Of a DNA stretch of 64,000 bases, positions 52,591 to 61,731 are shown piece after piece. Positions within the stretch are counted from its first letter, which is position 1. Every line of letters starts with the position of its first letter. Made by a program: the position numbers and the translations under genes. The stretch is from assembly GCF_024169245.1 (NCBI RefSeq), contig NZ_JALJWP010000001.1, positions 2,791,501-2,855,500 of the forward strand. Direction: 5' to 3'. The stretch comes from Pseudomonas koreensis. GTDB lineage: Bacteria > Pseudomonadota > Gammaproteobacteria > Pseudomonadales > Pseudomonadaceae. The notes beneath the pieces were generated by a model. It was not told where the DNA came from and made no database searches. It saw only the letters and a program-made list of their open reading frames with translations.

Positions 52591-54645
52591 TCAGGCAATC
52601 TGCAAAACCTTGAACACAAATGCATATTCGAGCGCTACGTCACGTAATCCCTGATAGCGCCCGCTCATGCCGCCATGCCCGGCGCCCAGTTCGGTCTTGA
52701 GCAGCAGCAGGTTGTCATCGGTCCTGGTCGCGCGCAATTTCGCCACCCACTTGGCCGCTTCCCAATACTGCACGCGGCTGTCGTTGTAGCCGGCAATCAC
52801 CAGCAGCGGCGGATAAGCCTGCGCCGTGACGTTTTCGTACGGCGCGTAAGCCTTGATCCGATCATAGACGTCCGGTTCTTCCGGGTTGCCCCATTCGTCG
52901 TATTCGGTGACGGTCAGCGGCAGCTCGGGGTCGAGCATGGTGTTGAGCACGTCGACGAATGGCACTTCGGCAATCGCCACGCCGAACAGGTCCGGGCGCT
53001 GGTTGAGCACTGCGCCGATCAGCAGGCCACCGGCGCTGCCGCCGCTGATCGCCAGTTTTTCTGCGGTGGTGATGCCGTTGAGGATCAGAAATTCGGCACA
53101 GGCGATGAAATCGCTGAAGGTGTTGTGTTTGTGTTCCTGCTTGCCGGCGCGATACCAGGCTTCGCCCAGCTCGCCGCCGCCGCGTACGTGGGCGATGGCG
53201 AAGGCCATGCCGCGATCGAGCAGGCTCAGGCGTGCGTGGGAAAACCACGGATCGAGGCTCGAACCGTAGGCACCGTAACCGTACAGATAGAGCGGCACGG
53301 GTTTGCCGACCATCTCACGCTTCATCACCAGACTGATCGGCACCTGCGTGCCGTCCGGGGCAGTCGCCCACAGACGCTGACTGACATAGGCGTCGGCGTC
53401 GAACGGGCCGAGCACCGGGGTTTCCTTGAGCACTGTTTGCTCGGCGCTGGCGAGAATCAACTGGCGCACCTGAGCCGGGCGATTCAACGCTTCGTAGCGC
53501 AAACGAATGCGATCGCTCTCGAATTCCAGGCTGTTTTGCACATGAAGGCTGTAGGCCGCATCGGGCAATTGCACGCGATACGACGCCAGGCCTTGCGGGT
53601 GAACTTCGATGATCGGCAAACCACCCTCGCGCAGGCTCAAGGTCATCGCCTCGGCATTGAGGCTGACGCCGTCGAGCATCACCTCATCGCTATGCGGGAT
53701 CAGGTTCTGCCAGTCGGCTTCACTCGGCGGCACGCCGGTGTCCGCAGCCTGGTACAGGGCGAAGTTGATGCCGTCGCGGTTGGTGCGGATAAACCAGGTC
53801 CAGACGCCATCGAGCAGGCCGTGGTCGACGTCGTATTCGTGATCTTCGACCCGTGGTGCCAGACAGGTGAACGGCAGGTGCGGCTGATTGGCGTCCAGCG
53901 CCCAGACTTCGCTGGTGGTCTTGCTGCCCAGCGACAGTAGCAATTGCTGCTCGGAGCTGGCGCGGTAGCAATGCAGGAAGAAACGCCCGTCCGGCTCTTG
54001 AAAAACCTCTTCGGCGGCGGTGCCATCGAGTCGATAGCGGAACAGTTTATGCGGGCGATGAGTGTCGTCGAGCACGCCGAAGAACAGGGTCAGACTGTCG
54101 TTGGCCCAGGTCATGCTGCCGTCGCAGTCTTTGAATTCGAGTTCGCTGACCTTGTCGTTGGACAGTTCCTTGACGAACAGCGTGTAGATCTCGTCGCCCG
54201 AGGTGTCGACGCTGTAGGCCAGACGCTGGTGATCGGGACTGATGCTGAAAGCACCGAGCGAGAAGAAGCCGCCATTGGCCAGTGCGTTCGGATCGAGCAG
54301 CAGTTGCTCGCGGCTTTCATCAAGGGTCAGGCTGTCATCCGCCGGACGCGGGCAGCGGTAGTGCCGGGCGTATTCGTCACCGGCGGTGGTGCGCGTGTAA
54401 TACAGATACGGACCCCAGGGCGAGGGCAGGGACAGGTCGGTTTCCAGAATCCGGCCTTTGATCTCGTTGAACAGGCTTTCACGCAGCTCGGCCTGATCGG
54501 CGGTTTGCGCCTCTTGATAAGCGTTTTCAGCCTTGAGGTAATCGAGCACCGCGTCGGTGTCGCGCTCCTGCAGCCAGGCATACGGGTCGGCGCCGGGCGC
54601 CCGGTGAGCAATCGGGGCTGGGATGACATTGGCGGATTGGGGCAT
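52591..54645 (-). CDS. ptrB: Oligopeptidase B (prolyl oligopeptidase family S9)
   Basis: A 684-residue cytosolic serine peptidase that cleaves after basic residues in short peptides. The N-terminal beta-propeller domain (about 60-400) is followed by the alpha/beta-hydrolase domain with KLAISGGSAGGLLIGAVLN (catalytic Ser near 530), NDSRVQYWEAAKW (Asp region) and GAGHGGMSGRY (catalytic His near 653). It is the standard length of PtrB. The gene is divergent from a small membrane-protein unit and flanked by REP elements. Confidence 0.95.
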   Translation of the reverse strand: MPQSANVIPAPIAHRAPGADPYAWLQERDTDAVLDYLKAENAYQEAQTADQAELRESLFNEIKGRILETDLSLPSPWGPYLYYTRTTAGDEYARHYRCPRPADDSLTLDESREQLLLDPNALANGGFFSLGAFSISPDHQRLAYSVDTSGDEIYTLFVKELSNDKVSELEFKDCDGSMTWANDSLTLFFGVLDDTHRPHKLFRYRLDGTAAEEVFQEPDGRFFLHCYRASSEQQLLLSLGSKTTSEVWALDANQPHLPFTCLAPRVEDHEYDVDHGLLDGVWTWFIRTNRDGINFALYQAADTGVPPSEADWQNLIPHSDEVMLDGVSLNAEAMTLSLREGGLPIIEVHPQGLASYRVQLPDAAYSLHVQNSLEFESDRIRLRYEALNRPAQVRQLILASAEQTVLKETPVLGPFDADAYVSQRLWATAPDGTQVPISLVMKREMVGKPVPLYLYGYGAYGSSLDPWFSHARLSLLDRGMAFAIAHVRGGGELGEAWYRAGKQEHKHNTFSDFIACAEFLILNGITTAEKLAISGGSAGGLLIGAVLNQRPDLFGVAIAEVPFVDVLNTMLDPELPLTVTEYDEWGNPEEPDVYDRIKAYAPYENVTAQAYPPLLVIAGYNDSRVQYWEAAKWVAKLRATRTDDNLLLLKTELGAGHGGMSGRYQGLRDVALEYAFVFKVLQIA

Positions 54646-54704
54646 GGAAGGCTCTCGGACATTATTCGGAATTGGGTTTTTCGCAGGTCTTGAAAGCGCC
54701 GCAG

Positions 54705-54800
54705 CCCTTGTGGGAGCGAGCCTGCTCGCGAAAGCGGTGTGTCAGGCAACGCTGTTGCAACTGCCAGTCTGCATTCGCGAGCAGGCTCGCTCCCACAGGG
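54705..54800. repeat. REP pair (REPIN), family A
   Basis: Facing units CCCTTGTGGGAGCGAGCCTG and CAGGCTCGCTCCCACAGGG with GCTCGCGAA cores, in the gap between ptrB and the next operon. Confidence 0.92.
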
Positions 54801-54881
54801 TCGGCTGCTGGCCGTCTGGTATTGGGACAAGCCGCATGGGCGAAAAGTCGTTACTATAAGCGCCTCTTTGCCTGCCTTGCC

Positions 54882-55379
54882 ATGGACACCATGACCGAGA
54901 ACGACTATCTGATCGCCTGGGGCCTTTACGCCTTTGCCGCCGTGGGCTGCCTGCTGGTATGGATGCGCCTGACCACCTGGATGTGGCGCTGGCTGCGCGA
55001 GCCGCTGCGTGTGCTGATGGCGGTGTTGCTGTTCAGCCCGACCATCGTCGATCCGGTGAAAGCCAAAGTTGCACCGGCCATCGCCATCACCGCGCTGGAC
55101 ATGCTGTTCAAGGTCGGCAACAACGCCTGGCGCGCGGTTTCCGATCTGTTCATGTACGGCATGATCGCTTTCGGGGTGTATCTGGTTTTCGTCTTGATCC
55201 GTATGCCGATCGAGCGTGCCTCGACAGCGCGGCGTGAACGCGCCGAGGCCGCCAAAGCCGCGGCCCGCGCCGAAGATCGCGACGACGATCAGCCATTCGG
55301 CGGCGCCGGCGACGACCGCTACGGTCGTCCGCCAGTGCCGAACAATCCGCAGCGCATGCGGGTCGAGCCGCGTCTGTAA
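54882..55379 (+). CDS. Two-helix membrane protein of unknown function
   Basis: A 165-residue protein with an N-terminal hydrophobic region (about 10-30), a second hydrophobic stretch (about 45-65) and a third (about 95-112), then a basic/Pro-rich soluble C terminus (about 115-165). No family is recognised. It is followed after 15 bp by a class II glutamine amidotransferase gene and then by a DUF2937 gene, apparently one operon. A second ATG at 54891 is also possible. Confidence 0.75.
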   Translation: MDTMTENDYLIAWGLYAFAAVGCLLVWMRLTTWMWRWLREPLRVLMAVLLFSPTIVDPVKAKVAPAIAITALDMLFKVGNNAWRAVSDLFMYGMIAFGVYLVFVLIRMPIERASTARRERAEAAKAAARAEDRDDDQPFGGAGDDRYGRPPVPNNPQRMRVEPRL

Positions 55380-55394
55380 CCCGAGAGTCCGCAC

Positions 55395-56171
55395 ATGTGT
55401 GAATTACTGGGCATGAGTGCCAACGTGCCGACCGACATCGTGTTCAGCTTCACCGGCCTGATGCAGCGCGGCGGTCGCACCGGTCCGCACCGCGACGGCT
55501 GGGGCATCGCCTTCTACGAGGGGCGGGGCTTGCGGTTGTTCCAGGACCCGGCGGCGAGCAGCGAGTCGGAAGTTGCCAATCTGGTGCAGCGTTATCCGAT
55601 CAAGAGCGAAGTGGTCATCGGCCATATTCGCCAGGCCAACGTCGGCAAGGTCTGCCTGTCCAACACCCACCCCTTCGTCCGCGAACTGTGGGGGCGCAAC
55701 TGGTGTTTCGCGCACAACGGCCAGCTCGCCGACTTCACCCCGATCAAGAGTTTCTACCGCCCGGTCGGCGATACCGACAGCGAAGCGGCGTTCTGCGATT
55801 TGCTCAATCGTGTACGCGCGGCCTTTCCGGAACCGGTCGATATCGAAGTGCTGCTGCCGGATCTGGTTGCTGCCTGCGCTGAATATCGCAGCAAGGGCGT
55901 GTTCAATTGCCTGCTCAGCGACGGCGACTGGCTGTTCTGTTACTGCTCGACCAAACTGGCCCAGATCACCCGCCGCGCACCGTTCGGCCCGGCGCGGCTC
56001 AAGGATGTCGACGTGATTGTCGACTTCCAGGCTGAAACCACGCCCAACGACGTGGTCACGGTGATCGCCACCGAGCCTTTGACCGAAAACGAAACCTGGA
56101 CCCGCTACGAACCGGGCCAATGGAGCCTATGGCGACGCGGCGAATGCGTCAGCCAAGGCAAGACCGAATAA
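55395..56171 (+). CDS. Class II glutamine amidotransferase (YafJ-like)
   Basis: A 258-residue protein of the YafJ type, with catalytic Cys2 exposed by the start ([19 protein letters not shown]) and a class II GATase fold including [14 protein letters not shown] and [20 protein letters not shown]. There is no fused synthetase domain, so it must transfer ammonia to an unknown partner or act as a stand-alone glutaminase. It lies between two membrane protein genes. Orphan YafJ proteins have no known function. Confidence 0.88.
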   Translation: MCELLGMSANVPTDIVFSFTGLMQRGGRTGPHRDGWGIAFYEGRGLRLFQDPAASSESEVANLVQRYPIKSEVVIGHIRQANVGKVCLSNTHPFVRELWGRNWCFAHNGQLADFTPIKSFYRPVGDTDSEAAFCDLLNRVRAAFPEPVDIEVLLPDLVAACAEYRSKGVFNCLLSDGDWLFCYCSTKLAQITRRAPFGPARLKDVDVIVDFQAETTPNDVVTVIATEPLTENETWTRYEPGQWSLWRRGECVSQGKTE

Positions 56172-56183
56172 GGATTTGCACCC

Positions 56184-56726
56184 ATGTTGCTCAGTTATCT
56201 ACGGCTGGTGTTGTTTGCGGCGGGCCTGTTGATCGGCGTCCAGGTGCCGGGGTTCATCAACGATTACGCCCAACGTGTCGAAGCGCATCTGATCGAAGCG
56301 CAGACTGGTCTGCGTGGTTTCCAGGGCACGGCCGATCAGTTTTTCAAAGGCGATATGCAGGCGTTGGTCGCCCATTACCGGGCCAGCGAAGACCCGATTT
56401 TCCGCAGTGATGCCGACAGCCTGAACACCTTGCTCACCCGTCAGGTTGCGCTGGATAAACAGTTTCAGGCGATGCAAGGCCCTTGGTACGTGCGCTTCCT
56501 GCAAGTGGTGCTGGCCGCCGATCCGGACATTCGCAAGGAAACCTGGAATGGCTACAGCTATCAGATTCTGCTGACGCCGGAAGCGATGATTTGGGGCATG
56601 AGCGGGGCGTTGCTGCTGTCGTTCGGCATCGAATGCCTGTTCCGCCTGATCGACTGGGTTGTTCTCGGTGGTCGGCGTCTGCGCCAGAGCCGGCCGATCG
56701 AAGATCGCGACGTGCGCGGTTTGTAA
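56184..56726 (+). CDS. DUF2937 family membrane protein
   Basis: A 180-residue protein with an N-terminal membrane helix (about 5-25), a soluble helical segment rich in Gln and Asp, and a C-terminal membrane helix (about 134-160) with a short cytoplasmic tail. The DUF2937 family is found in gamma-proteobacteria with no known role. It follows the YafJ-like gene by 12 bp and ends before a REP element. Confidence 0.8.
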   Translation: MLLSYLRLVLFAAGLLIGVQVPGFINDYAQRVEAHLIEAQTGLRGFQGTADQFFKGDMQALVAHYRASEDPIFRSDADSLNTLLTRQVALDKQFQAMQGPWYVRFLQVVLAADPDIRKETWNGYSYQILLTPEAMIWGMSGALLLSFGIECLFRLIDWVVLGGRRLRQSRPIEDRDVRGL

Positions 56727-56736
56727 GACTCGCACA

Positions 56737-56850
56737 ATGATCGTTCCCACGCTCCGCGTGGGAATGCCTCAACGGACGCTCCGCGTTCGGCTTTGGAGGG
56801 ACGCGGAGCGTCCCGGGATGCATTCCCACGCAGAGCGTGGGAACGATCAT
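56737..56850. repeat. REP pair, family C
   Basis: A different REP type: ATGATCGTTCCCACGC and GCGTGGGAACGATCAT at the ends, with an inner pair GGACGCTCCGCGT and ACGCGGAGCGTCC. It lies between the DUF2937 gene and the convergent LysR gene, whose stop codon TGA is the last bases of the element. Confidence 0.9.
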
Positions 56851-57761
56851 GCCGTAAGGGAAATGTAATTTTTGCCGACTTTCTGCGCGTACTCTTCAAG
56901 CACCTGCTGACACAACGTCACCATCTCCTCGACCCACTCCACTCCGACCCGCCACGACACCACCACCGGCAGATCCCCCGGACGCTGCTCGATGTCGAGC
57001 AAGGTCAACTCTCCACGCGCCAGTTCCTCGGCCACCAGCACCGGCGGCAGGGCGCCGATTCCGAAACCGTCACGCAACAACCGGGTGATCGCTGACACCG
57101 AGTTCACGCAATTCAAGCGTGGCGCCAACACGCCGTTCGCCTGCATCAGCGCCACAATGTCCTGATGCGGTCGTGAGTTTTTCGAGTAGGTGATGATCCG
57201 CTCCTGCGCCAGTTCGGCGAGATCGGCGTAGTCGCGGTTGTAAATCGAGCTGCTGGCGACGATCCAGCCCAGCGGATGGCTGGCCAGCTCCAGACTGCGC
57301 ACGCTTTCATGCCGGACCAGATCGGTTTGCAGCACCAGATCGAGGAAGCCTTTTTGCAGCTGATCACAGAGATTCAGTGCGGTATCCGCGACCAGTTCGA
57401 TTTCCACCCGTGGGTAGAGATCGGTCATCTGCGCCACCAGCGGGCTCAGCCAGGTATGAATCACCGTGTCCATCACGCCGATCCGCACCCGGCCGACCTT
57501 GCTCGAACGGGTCTCGATCGATTGTTTCAGCGCCGCCATGGTGTCGAGCATCTGTTCGGCATAATCGAGCACCTTCAGGCCTTCCGGGGTCAGACTCACG
57601 CCGCGTGAGTCGCGCAGAAACAGCTTCACGCCCAGCTCGCCTTCGAGCACGGCGATGCGGCTGGAAATCGACGCCTGAGTGGTGAACAGCTTATCGGCGG
57701 TCAGGCGAAAACTCTTCAGGCGCGCGACCCAGACAAAGGTCTCGAGAAACTTCAGGTTCAT
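56847..57761 (-). CDS. LysR regulator of the 5-oxoproline locus
   Basis: A 304-residue LysR protein, MNLKFLETFVWVARLKSFRLTADKLFTTQASISSRIAVLE as its HTH segment (about 1-40), with an effector-binding domain after residue 90. It diverges from the MFS-pxpABC operon and probably controls it, in the usual LysR layout. The ATG at 57761 is preferred over one two codons upstream. The stop codon lies inside a family C REP element. Confidence 0.9.
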   Translation of the reverse strand: MNLKFLETFVWVARLKSFRLTADKLFTTQASISSRIAVLEGELGVKLFLRDSRGVSLTPEGLKVLDYAEQMLDTMAALKQSIETRSSKVGRVRIGVMDTVIHTWLSPLVAQMTDLYPRVEIELVADTALNLCDQLQKGFLDLVLQTDLVRHESVRSLELASHPLGWIVASSSIYNRDYADLAELAQERIITYSKNSRPHQDIVALMQANGVLAPRLNCVNSVSAITRLLRDGFGIGALPPVLVAEELARGELTLLDIEQRPGDLPVVVSWRVGVEWVEEMVTLCQQVLEEYAQKVGKNYISLTA

Positions 57762-57785
57762 GGGCAAGGCTCGGCTGACAAATTT

Positions 57786-57799
57786 TTCTTATGCCTAAG
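57786..57799. promoter_or_regulatory. LysR-type T-N11-A motif in the pxp divergent region
   Basis: A short dyad CTTA-N4-TAAG (57788-57799) sits within a T-N11-A pattern in the 159-bp gap between the LysR gene and the MFS gene. It is a plausible binding site for the adjacent LysR protein. Confidence 0.35.
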
Positions 57800-57920
57800 G
57801 CGGGTTTTTATTCGTTGGACGGCGCGGGGCAGGGCGACGAAAAATCGGCGCATCCGGTTCCCACGATAGGCGTCGTCGGAGCTTCGAACAAGACCAATAA
57901 AAGCCCTGCGGAGATTTGCC

Positions 57921-59207
57921 ATGAGTGCTCCCGACACCCTCCCGTTATCCAAGCCTGCGGCGCGTCCCGGGCCGTTCGACTGGTACCGCAACATCAACCA
58001 GCAGGAGCGCCGCACGTTCTGGAGCTGCAAGATCGGCTACGGTCTGGACGGCATGGACACGCAAATGCTCAGCTTCGTCGTGCCGACGCTGATTGCAATG
58101 TGGGGCATCACTACGGGCGAAGCGGGGCTGATTCACACCAGCACCCTGATCGCGTCGGCGATCGGCGGTTGGGTCGCCGGGATTCTTTCCGACCGCATCG
58201 GCCGCGTGCGCACGCTGCAACTGACGGTGCTGTGGTTCGCCTTCTTCACTTTCCTCTGCGGCTTCGCGCAAAACTACGAACAACTGCTGATCGCCCGGAC
58301 CTTGATGGGCTTCGGTTTCGGCGGTGAATGGACCGCTGGCGCGGTGTTGATCGGTGAAGTGATCCGCGCCAGGGATCGCGGCAAAGCGGTGGGCATGGTG
58401 CAATCCGGCTGGGCGCTGGGCTGGGGCCTGACAGCGATTCTGTACGCGCTGTTGTTCTCGGTGTTGCCGCCGGAAGATGCCTGGCGCGCGCTGTTCATCC
58501 TCGGCATCGTGCCGGCGATATTCGTGATTTTCGTCCGCCGCCTGGTGAGAGATCCGGAAATCTATCGCGAAGCCAAAGCCGCGCAAACCCCGGACAACCC
58601 GGCGAAGTTCTACGAGATTTTTGCTCCGGGCATGCTGTTCACCACATTTCGCGCGTCGTTGCTGACCACCGGTGCGCTGGGCGGTTATTACGCAATCACC
58701 TCCTGGCTGCCGACCTTCCTCAAGAACGAACGCGGTTTGAGCGTGCTCGGCACCGGTGGTTATCTGGCCATGGTGATCGTCGGTTCCTACGTCGGTTACG
58801 TGATCAGCGCTTATCTGACCGATCTGCTCGGGCGGAAAAAGAATTTCATTTTGTTTGCGGTCGGCTCGTTCACCATCGTTCTGCTCTACACGCAGATGCC
58901 GGTCAGCAACGGCGTGATGCTGTGGCTGGGGTTTCCGCTGGGCTTCTTCGCCTCGGGGATTTTCAGCGGCATGGGTGCGTTTCTCACTGAATTGTTCCCC
59001 ACGCGGATCCGCGGCTCGGGCCAGGGTTTCTGCTACAACATCGGCCGCGCGCTGGCGGCGTTGTTCCCGCTGTTGATCGGCCTGCTCAGCCAGAAAGTGC
59101 CATTGAGCATGGGTATTGGTGCCTTCGCGGCGGTGTCTTACGGGGTAGTGATCCTGGCGGCGCTGAGTCTGCCGGAAACCCGTGGCAAGCAACTCGACGC
59201 GCAGTAA
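57921..59207 (+). CDS. MFS transporter, probable 5-oxoproline or related acid uptake
   Basis: A 428-residue major facilitator of the aromatic acid/H+ or sialate symporter type, with [24 protein letters not shown] in the first helix and [53 protein letters not shown], the family signature with an extra GEW motif (about 75-145). It lies upstream of pxpABC and divergent from a LysR gene, so it probably imports 5-oxoproline (pyroglutamate) or a related compound. The substrate is an inference. Confidence 0.88.
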   Translation: MSAPDTLPLSKPAARPGPFDWYRNINQQERRTFWSCKIGYGLDGMDTQMLSFVVPTLIAMWGITTGEAGLIHTSTLIASAIGGWVAGILSDRIGRVRTLQLTVLWFAFFTFLCGFAQNYEQLLIARTLMGFGFGGEWTAGAVLIGEVIRARDRGKAVGMVQSGWALGWGLTAILYALLFSVLPPEDAWRALFILGIVPAIFVIFVRRLVRDPEIYREAKAAQTPDNPAKFYEIFAPGMLFTTFRASLLTTGALGGYYAITSWLPTFLKNERGLSVLGTGGYLAMVIVGSYVGYVISAYLTDLLGRKKNFILFAVGSFTIVLLYTQMPVSNGVMLWLGFPLGFFASGIFSGMGAFLTELFPTRIRGSGQGFCYNIGRALAALFPLLIGLLSQKVPLSMGIGAFAAVSYGVVILAALSLPETRGKQLDAQ

Positions 59208-59269
59208 CTGATAACCTGCGCAGCAATGTCCTACAGATAAGAAGACCAGCAGCTACAGGAGTGTTCACC

Positions 59270-60022
59270 GTGAGCCGCCTGCTATTGAATTGCGACATTG
59301 GCGAAAGCTTCGGCAACTGGACCATGGGTCTGGACGCCGAGGTCATGCCCTTCATCGATTGCGCCAACGTGGCCTGCGGTTTCCATGCTGGCGACCCGAG
59401 CATCATGCGCCAGACCGTGGCGTTGGCCCTTGAGCACGGCGTGCAGATCGGTGCGCACCCGGCTTATCAGGATCTGGTCGGATTCGGCCGACGTTCCATG
59501 GCCTATTCCGCGCAAGAGCTGCAAGACATCCTGCATTACCAGATCGGTGCCCTCGACGGCATCTGCAAGGCGCAGGGCGGACGCGTGAGCTACGTCAAAC
59601 CCCACGGCGCGATGTACAACGACATGATGGCCAACTCGGCGCAGTTACGCGCGGTGGTGCAGGCCGTGGCCGCGTATGACCGCAGCCTGCCGCTGATGTT
59701 GATGGCAACCCGTGACAACGTCGCAGCGCAGCAGATCGGTGATGAATACGGCGTGACCCTGTGGTTCGAAGCTTTCGCCGATCGCGCCTACGACAGCGCT
59801 GGCCGGCTGGTCTCACGGCAGCTGCCGGGCGCGGTGCATCACGATGCCGAAAAGATCATCGAGCAAGCACTGACCATCGCCGCCGGCGGCGAGCTCACCG
59901 CCAGCGATGGCAGCGCCTTGGTCCTGCGCGCCAACACGTTGTGCGTACACGGCGACAACGCCAGTTCCGTGGCCGCCGTGCAGCGCATTCGCCACGCCTT
60001 GCAGCAGTCGAGTGCGTCATGA
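59270..60022 (+). CDS. pxpA: 5-oxoprolinase subunit PxpA (LamB/YcsF family)
   Basis: The YcsF-family subunit of bacterial ATP-dependent 5-oxoprolinase, which converts 5-oxoproline to glutamate. The 250-residue protein begins [17 protein letters not shown] and has [14 protein letters not shown] and [12 protein letters not shown], the fingerprint metal-binding segments. The GTG at 59270 has an AGGAG ribosome site 8 bp upstream. It overlaps pxpB by 4 bp (ATGA), and pxpB overlaps pxpC in the same way. Confidence 0.93.
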   Translation: MSRLLLNCDIGESFGNWTMGLDAEVMPFIDCANVACGFHAGDPSIMRQTVALALEHGVQIGAHPAYQDLVGFGRRSMAYSAQELQDILHYQIGALDGICKAQGGRVSYVKPHGAMYNDMMANSAQLRAVVQAVAAYDRSLPLMLMATRDNVAAQQIGDEYGVTLWFEAFADRAYDSAGRLVSRQLPGAVHHDAEKIIEQALTIAAGGELTASDGSALVLRANTLCVHGDNASSVAAVQRIRHALQQSSAS

Positions 60023-60723
60023 ATCCACGGATAGAAGTGGTGGCGCTCGATTGCCTGATGCTGCGTCTGTTCGATGAAATCGCCGAAGCCAACATGCCGT
60101 GGCTGCTCGCCGCCACTGAGCACTTGCGCGCGGCGTTCGGCGCACAACTGATCGACCTGGTGCCGTCCTATACCACGCTGATGGTGCATTACGATCTGAC
60201 GCTGCTGACTCCGGCTCAGGCGCGCGAATTGATCGCCGAAGCGCTGGTCGATCTGTCGCCAAATGCGCGAAGCGGTGGGCAGTGTCACGTCTTGCCGGTC
60301 TGGTACGACTTGAGTGTCGGCCCGGAACTGAGCCTGTTGGCCGAACGTAGCGGCCTCGCGGTGGACGAGGTGATTCGTCGGCACAGTGCGCGGGAATATC
60401 AAGTGTTCGCCCTTGGCTTTGCGCCGGGCTTTGCCTTCATGGGCCTGGTCGAAGAAATGCTCGCCACGCCGCGCTTGAGCACACCGCGCAAAAAAGTCGC
60501 CGCCGGCAGCGTCGGTATCGCCGAGCGGCAGACGGCGGCTTATCCGGTAGTTTCACCCGGAGGCTGGAACCTGATCGGCCGCACCCCGGCGAAACTGTTC
60601 GATCGTCATCGCGACGGCTACAGCCTGATGCAGCCTGGCGACACGGTGCGCTTCGAAGCGGTCGACCACGGCGAATTCATTCGTCTGGGCGGCGACGACA
60701 CGCCACTGGAGGCGCAGGCATGA
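60019..60723 (+). CDS. pxpB: 5-oxoprolinase subunit PxpB (allophanate hydrolase subunit 1-like)
   Basis: A 234-residue subunit homologous to allophanate hydrolase subunit 1 and KipI, with [47 protein letters not shown] as its central conserved block and [16 protein letters not shown] near the end. It forms the ATP-using complex with PxpA and PxpC. The ATG at 60019 is coupled to the pxpA stop. Confidence 0.93.
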   Translation: MNPRIEVVALDCLMLRLFDEIAEANMPWLLAATEHLRAAFGAQLIDLVPSYTTLMVHYDLTLLTPAQARELIAEALVDLSPNARSGGQCHVLPVWYDLSVGPELSLLAERSGLAVDEVIRRHSAREYQVFALGFAPGFAFMGLVEEMLATPRLSTPRKKVAAGSVGIAERQTAAYPVVSPGGWNLIGRTPAKLFDRHRDGYSLMQPGDTVRFEAVDHGEFIRLGGDDTPLEAQA

Positions 60724-61643
60724 GTCGACTGACGATCGAAGCCAGCACACCGCTGTGCCTGTTGCAGGATGCCGGGCGCTTCGGTGTGCGACACCTGGGC
60801 GTTACCCAGGGCGGCGCGGCGGATTGGTGTTCCATGAGCTGGGCCAATTGGCTGCTTGGCAATGAGCTGGATGCAGTGGTGGTTGAAATTACGCTCGGCG
60901 GGTTTGCCGTGGTGGCTGAAGAGGATTGCCTGCTGGCGCTGGCCGGGGCAGATCTCGGCGCGCAAATCGATGGGCAACCGCAGGCGCCGTGGTGCAGTTT
61001 CAGATTGGCGAAAGGGCGAACACTGCGCTTCACCCAGCCTTTGCTCGGCGCCCGGGCCTATCTGGCGACTCCCGGTGGGTTTACTGCGCCGAAGGTGCTG
61101 GGCAGCAGTGCCACGGTGGTACGCGAACAATTGGGCGGTCTCGACGGGATGGGCCTTGCGCTCGCCAAAGGCACGGTGCTCTGTTCTTCCGGGGAAGCGC
61201 TGACGGTACGTGAAGTGCCTTTGGCGCTGCGTCCGGATCTCAGAATGGACACACCTCTGGATCTGGTACTCGGCGCACAGATCGGCCTGTTCAGCGGGCA
61301 AAGTCTGTTTGATGTCTTCAACAGCCCCTGGACAATCGACAGCCGCGCCGACCGCATGGGCATCTGCCTGCTGGGCACAGCGTTGCAATATCAGGGCGCG
61401 CCGATGATTTCCGAAGGGATTCCGCTCGGTGCGGTGCAAGTGCCACCGGACGGACAGCCGATTGTGTTGCTCAATGATCGCCAGACGATTGGCGGGTATC
61501 CGCGCCTGGGCGCGTTGACGCCGCTGGCACTGGCGCGGCTGGCGCAGTGCCTGCCGGGGGCGAAGGTGAGGTTAAGGCCGGTGGTGCAGGACATCGCACA
61601 CCGCGAGCACATCGAGTATTTGCAGCGCTTTAAAGATCGCTAA
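60720..61643 (+). CDS. pxpC: 5-oxoprolinase subunit PxpC (allophanate hydrolase subunit 2-like)
   Basis: A 307-residue subunit homologous to allophanate hydrolase subunit 2 and KipA, with LLQDAGRFGVRHLGVTQGGAADW near the start and GYPRLGALTPLALARLAQCLPG near the end. Together with PxpA and PxpB it lets the cell recycle or use 5-oxoproline. It is the last gene of the operon and is followed by a REP pair. Confidence 0.93.
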   Translation: MSRLTIEASTPLCLLQDAGRFGVRHLGVTQGGAADWCSMSWANWLLGNELDAVVVEITLGGFAVVAEEDCLLALAGADLGAQIDGQPQAPWCSFRLAKGRTLRFTQPLLGARAYLATPGGFTAPKVLGSSATVVREQLGGLDGMGLALAKGTVLCSSGEALTVREVPLALRPDLRMDTPLDLVLGAQIGLFSGQSLFDVFNSPWTIDSRADRMGICLLGTALQYQGAPMISEGIPLGAVQVPPDGQPIVLLNDRQTIGGYPRLGALTPLALARLAQCLPGAKVRLRPVVQDIAHREHIEYLQRFKDR

Positions 61644-61647
61644 AAGC

Positions 61648-61711
61648 TTCGCGAGCAGGCTCGCTCCCACAGGTAAAAGCATTCCAATGTGGGAGCGAGC
61701 CTGCTCGCGAA
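61648..61711. repeat. REP pair (REPIN), family A
   Basis: Facing units TTCGCGAGCAGGCTCGCTCC and GGAGCGAGCCTGCTCGCGAA with a 20-bp spacer, between pxpC and the convergent VWA gene. Confidence 0.92.
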
Positions 61712-61731
61712 GGCGTTCGTCGGGTTAACGA

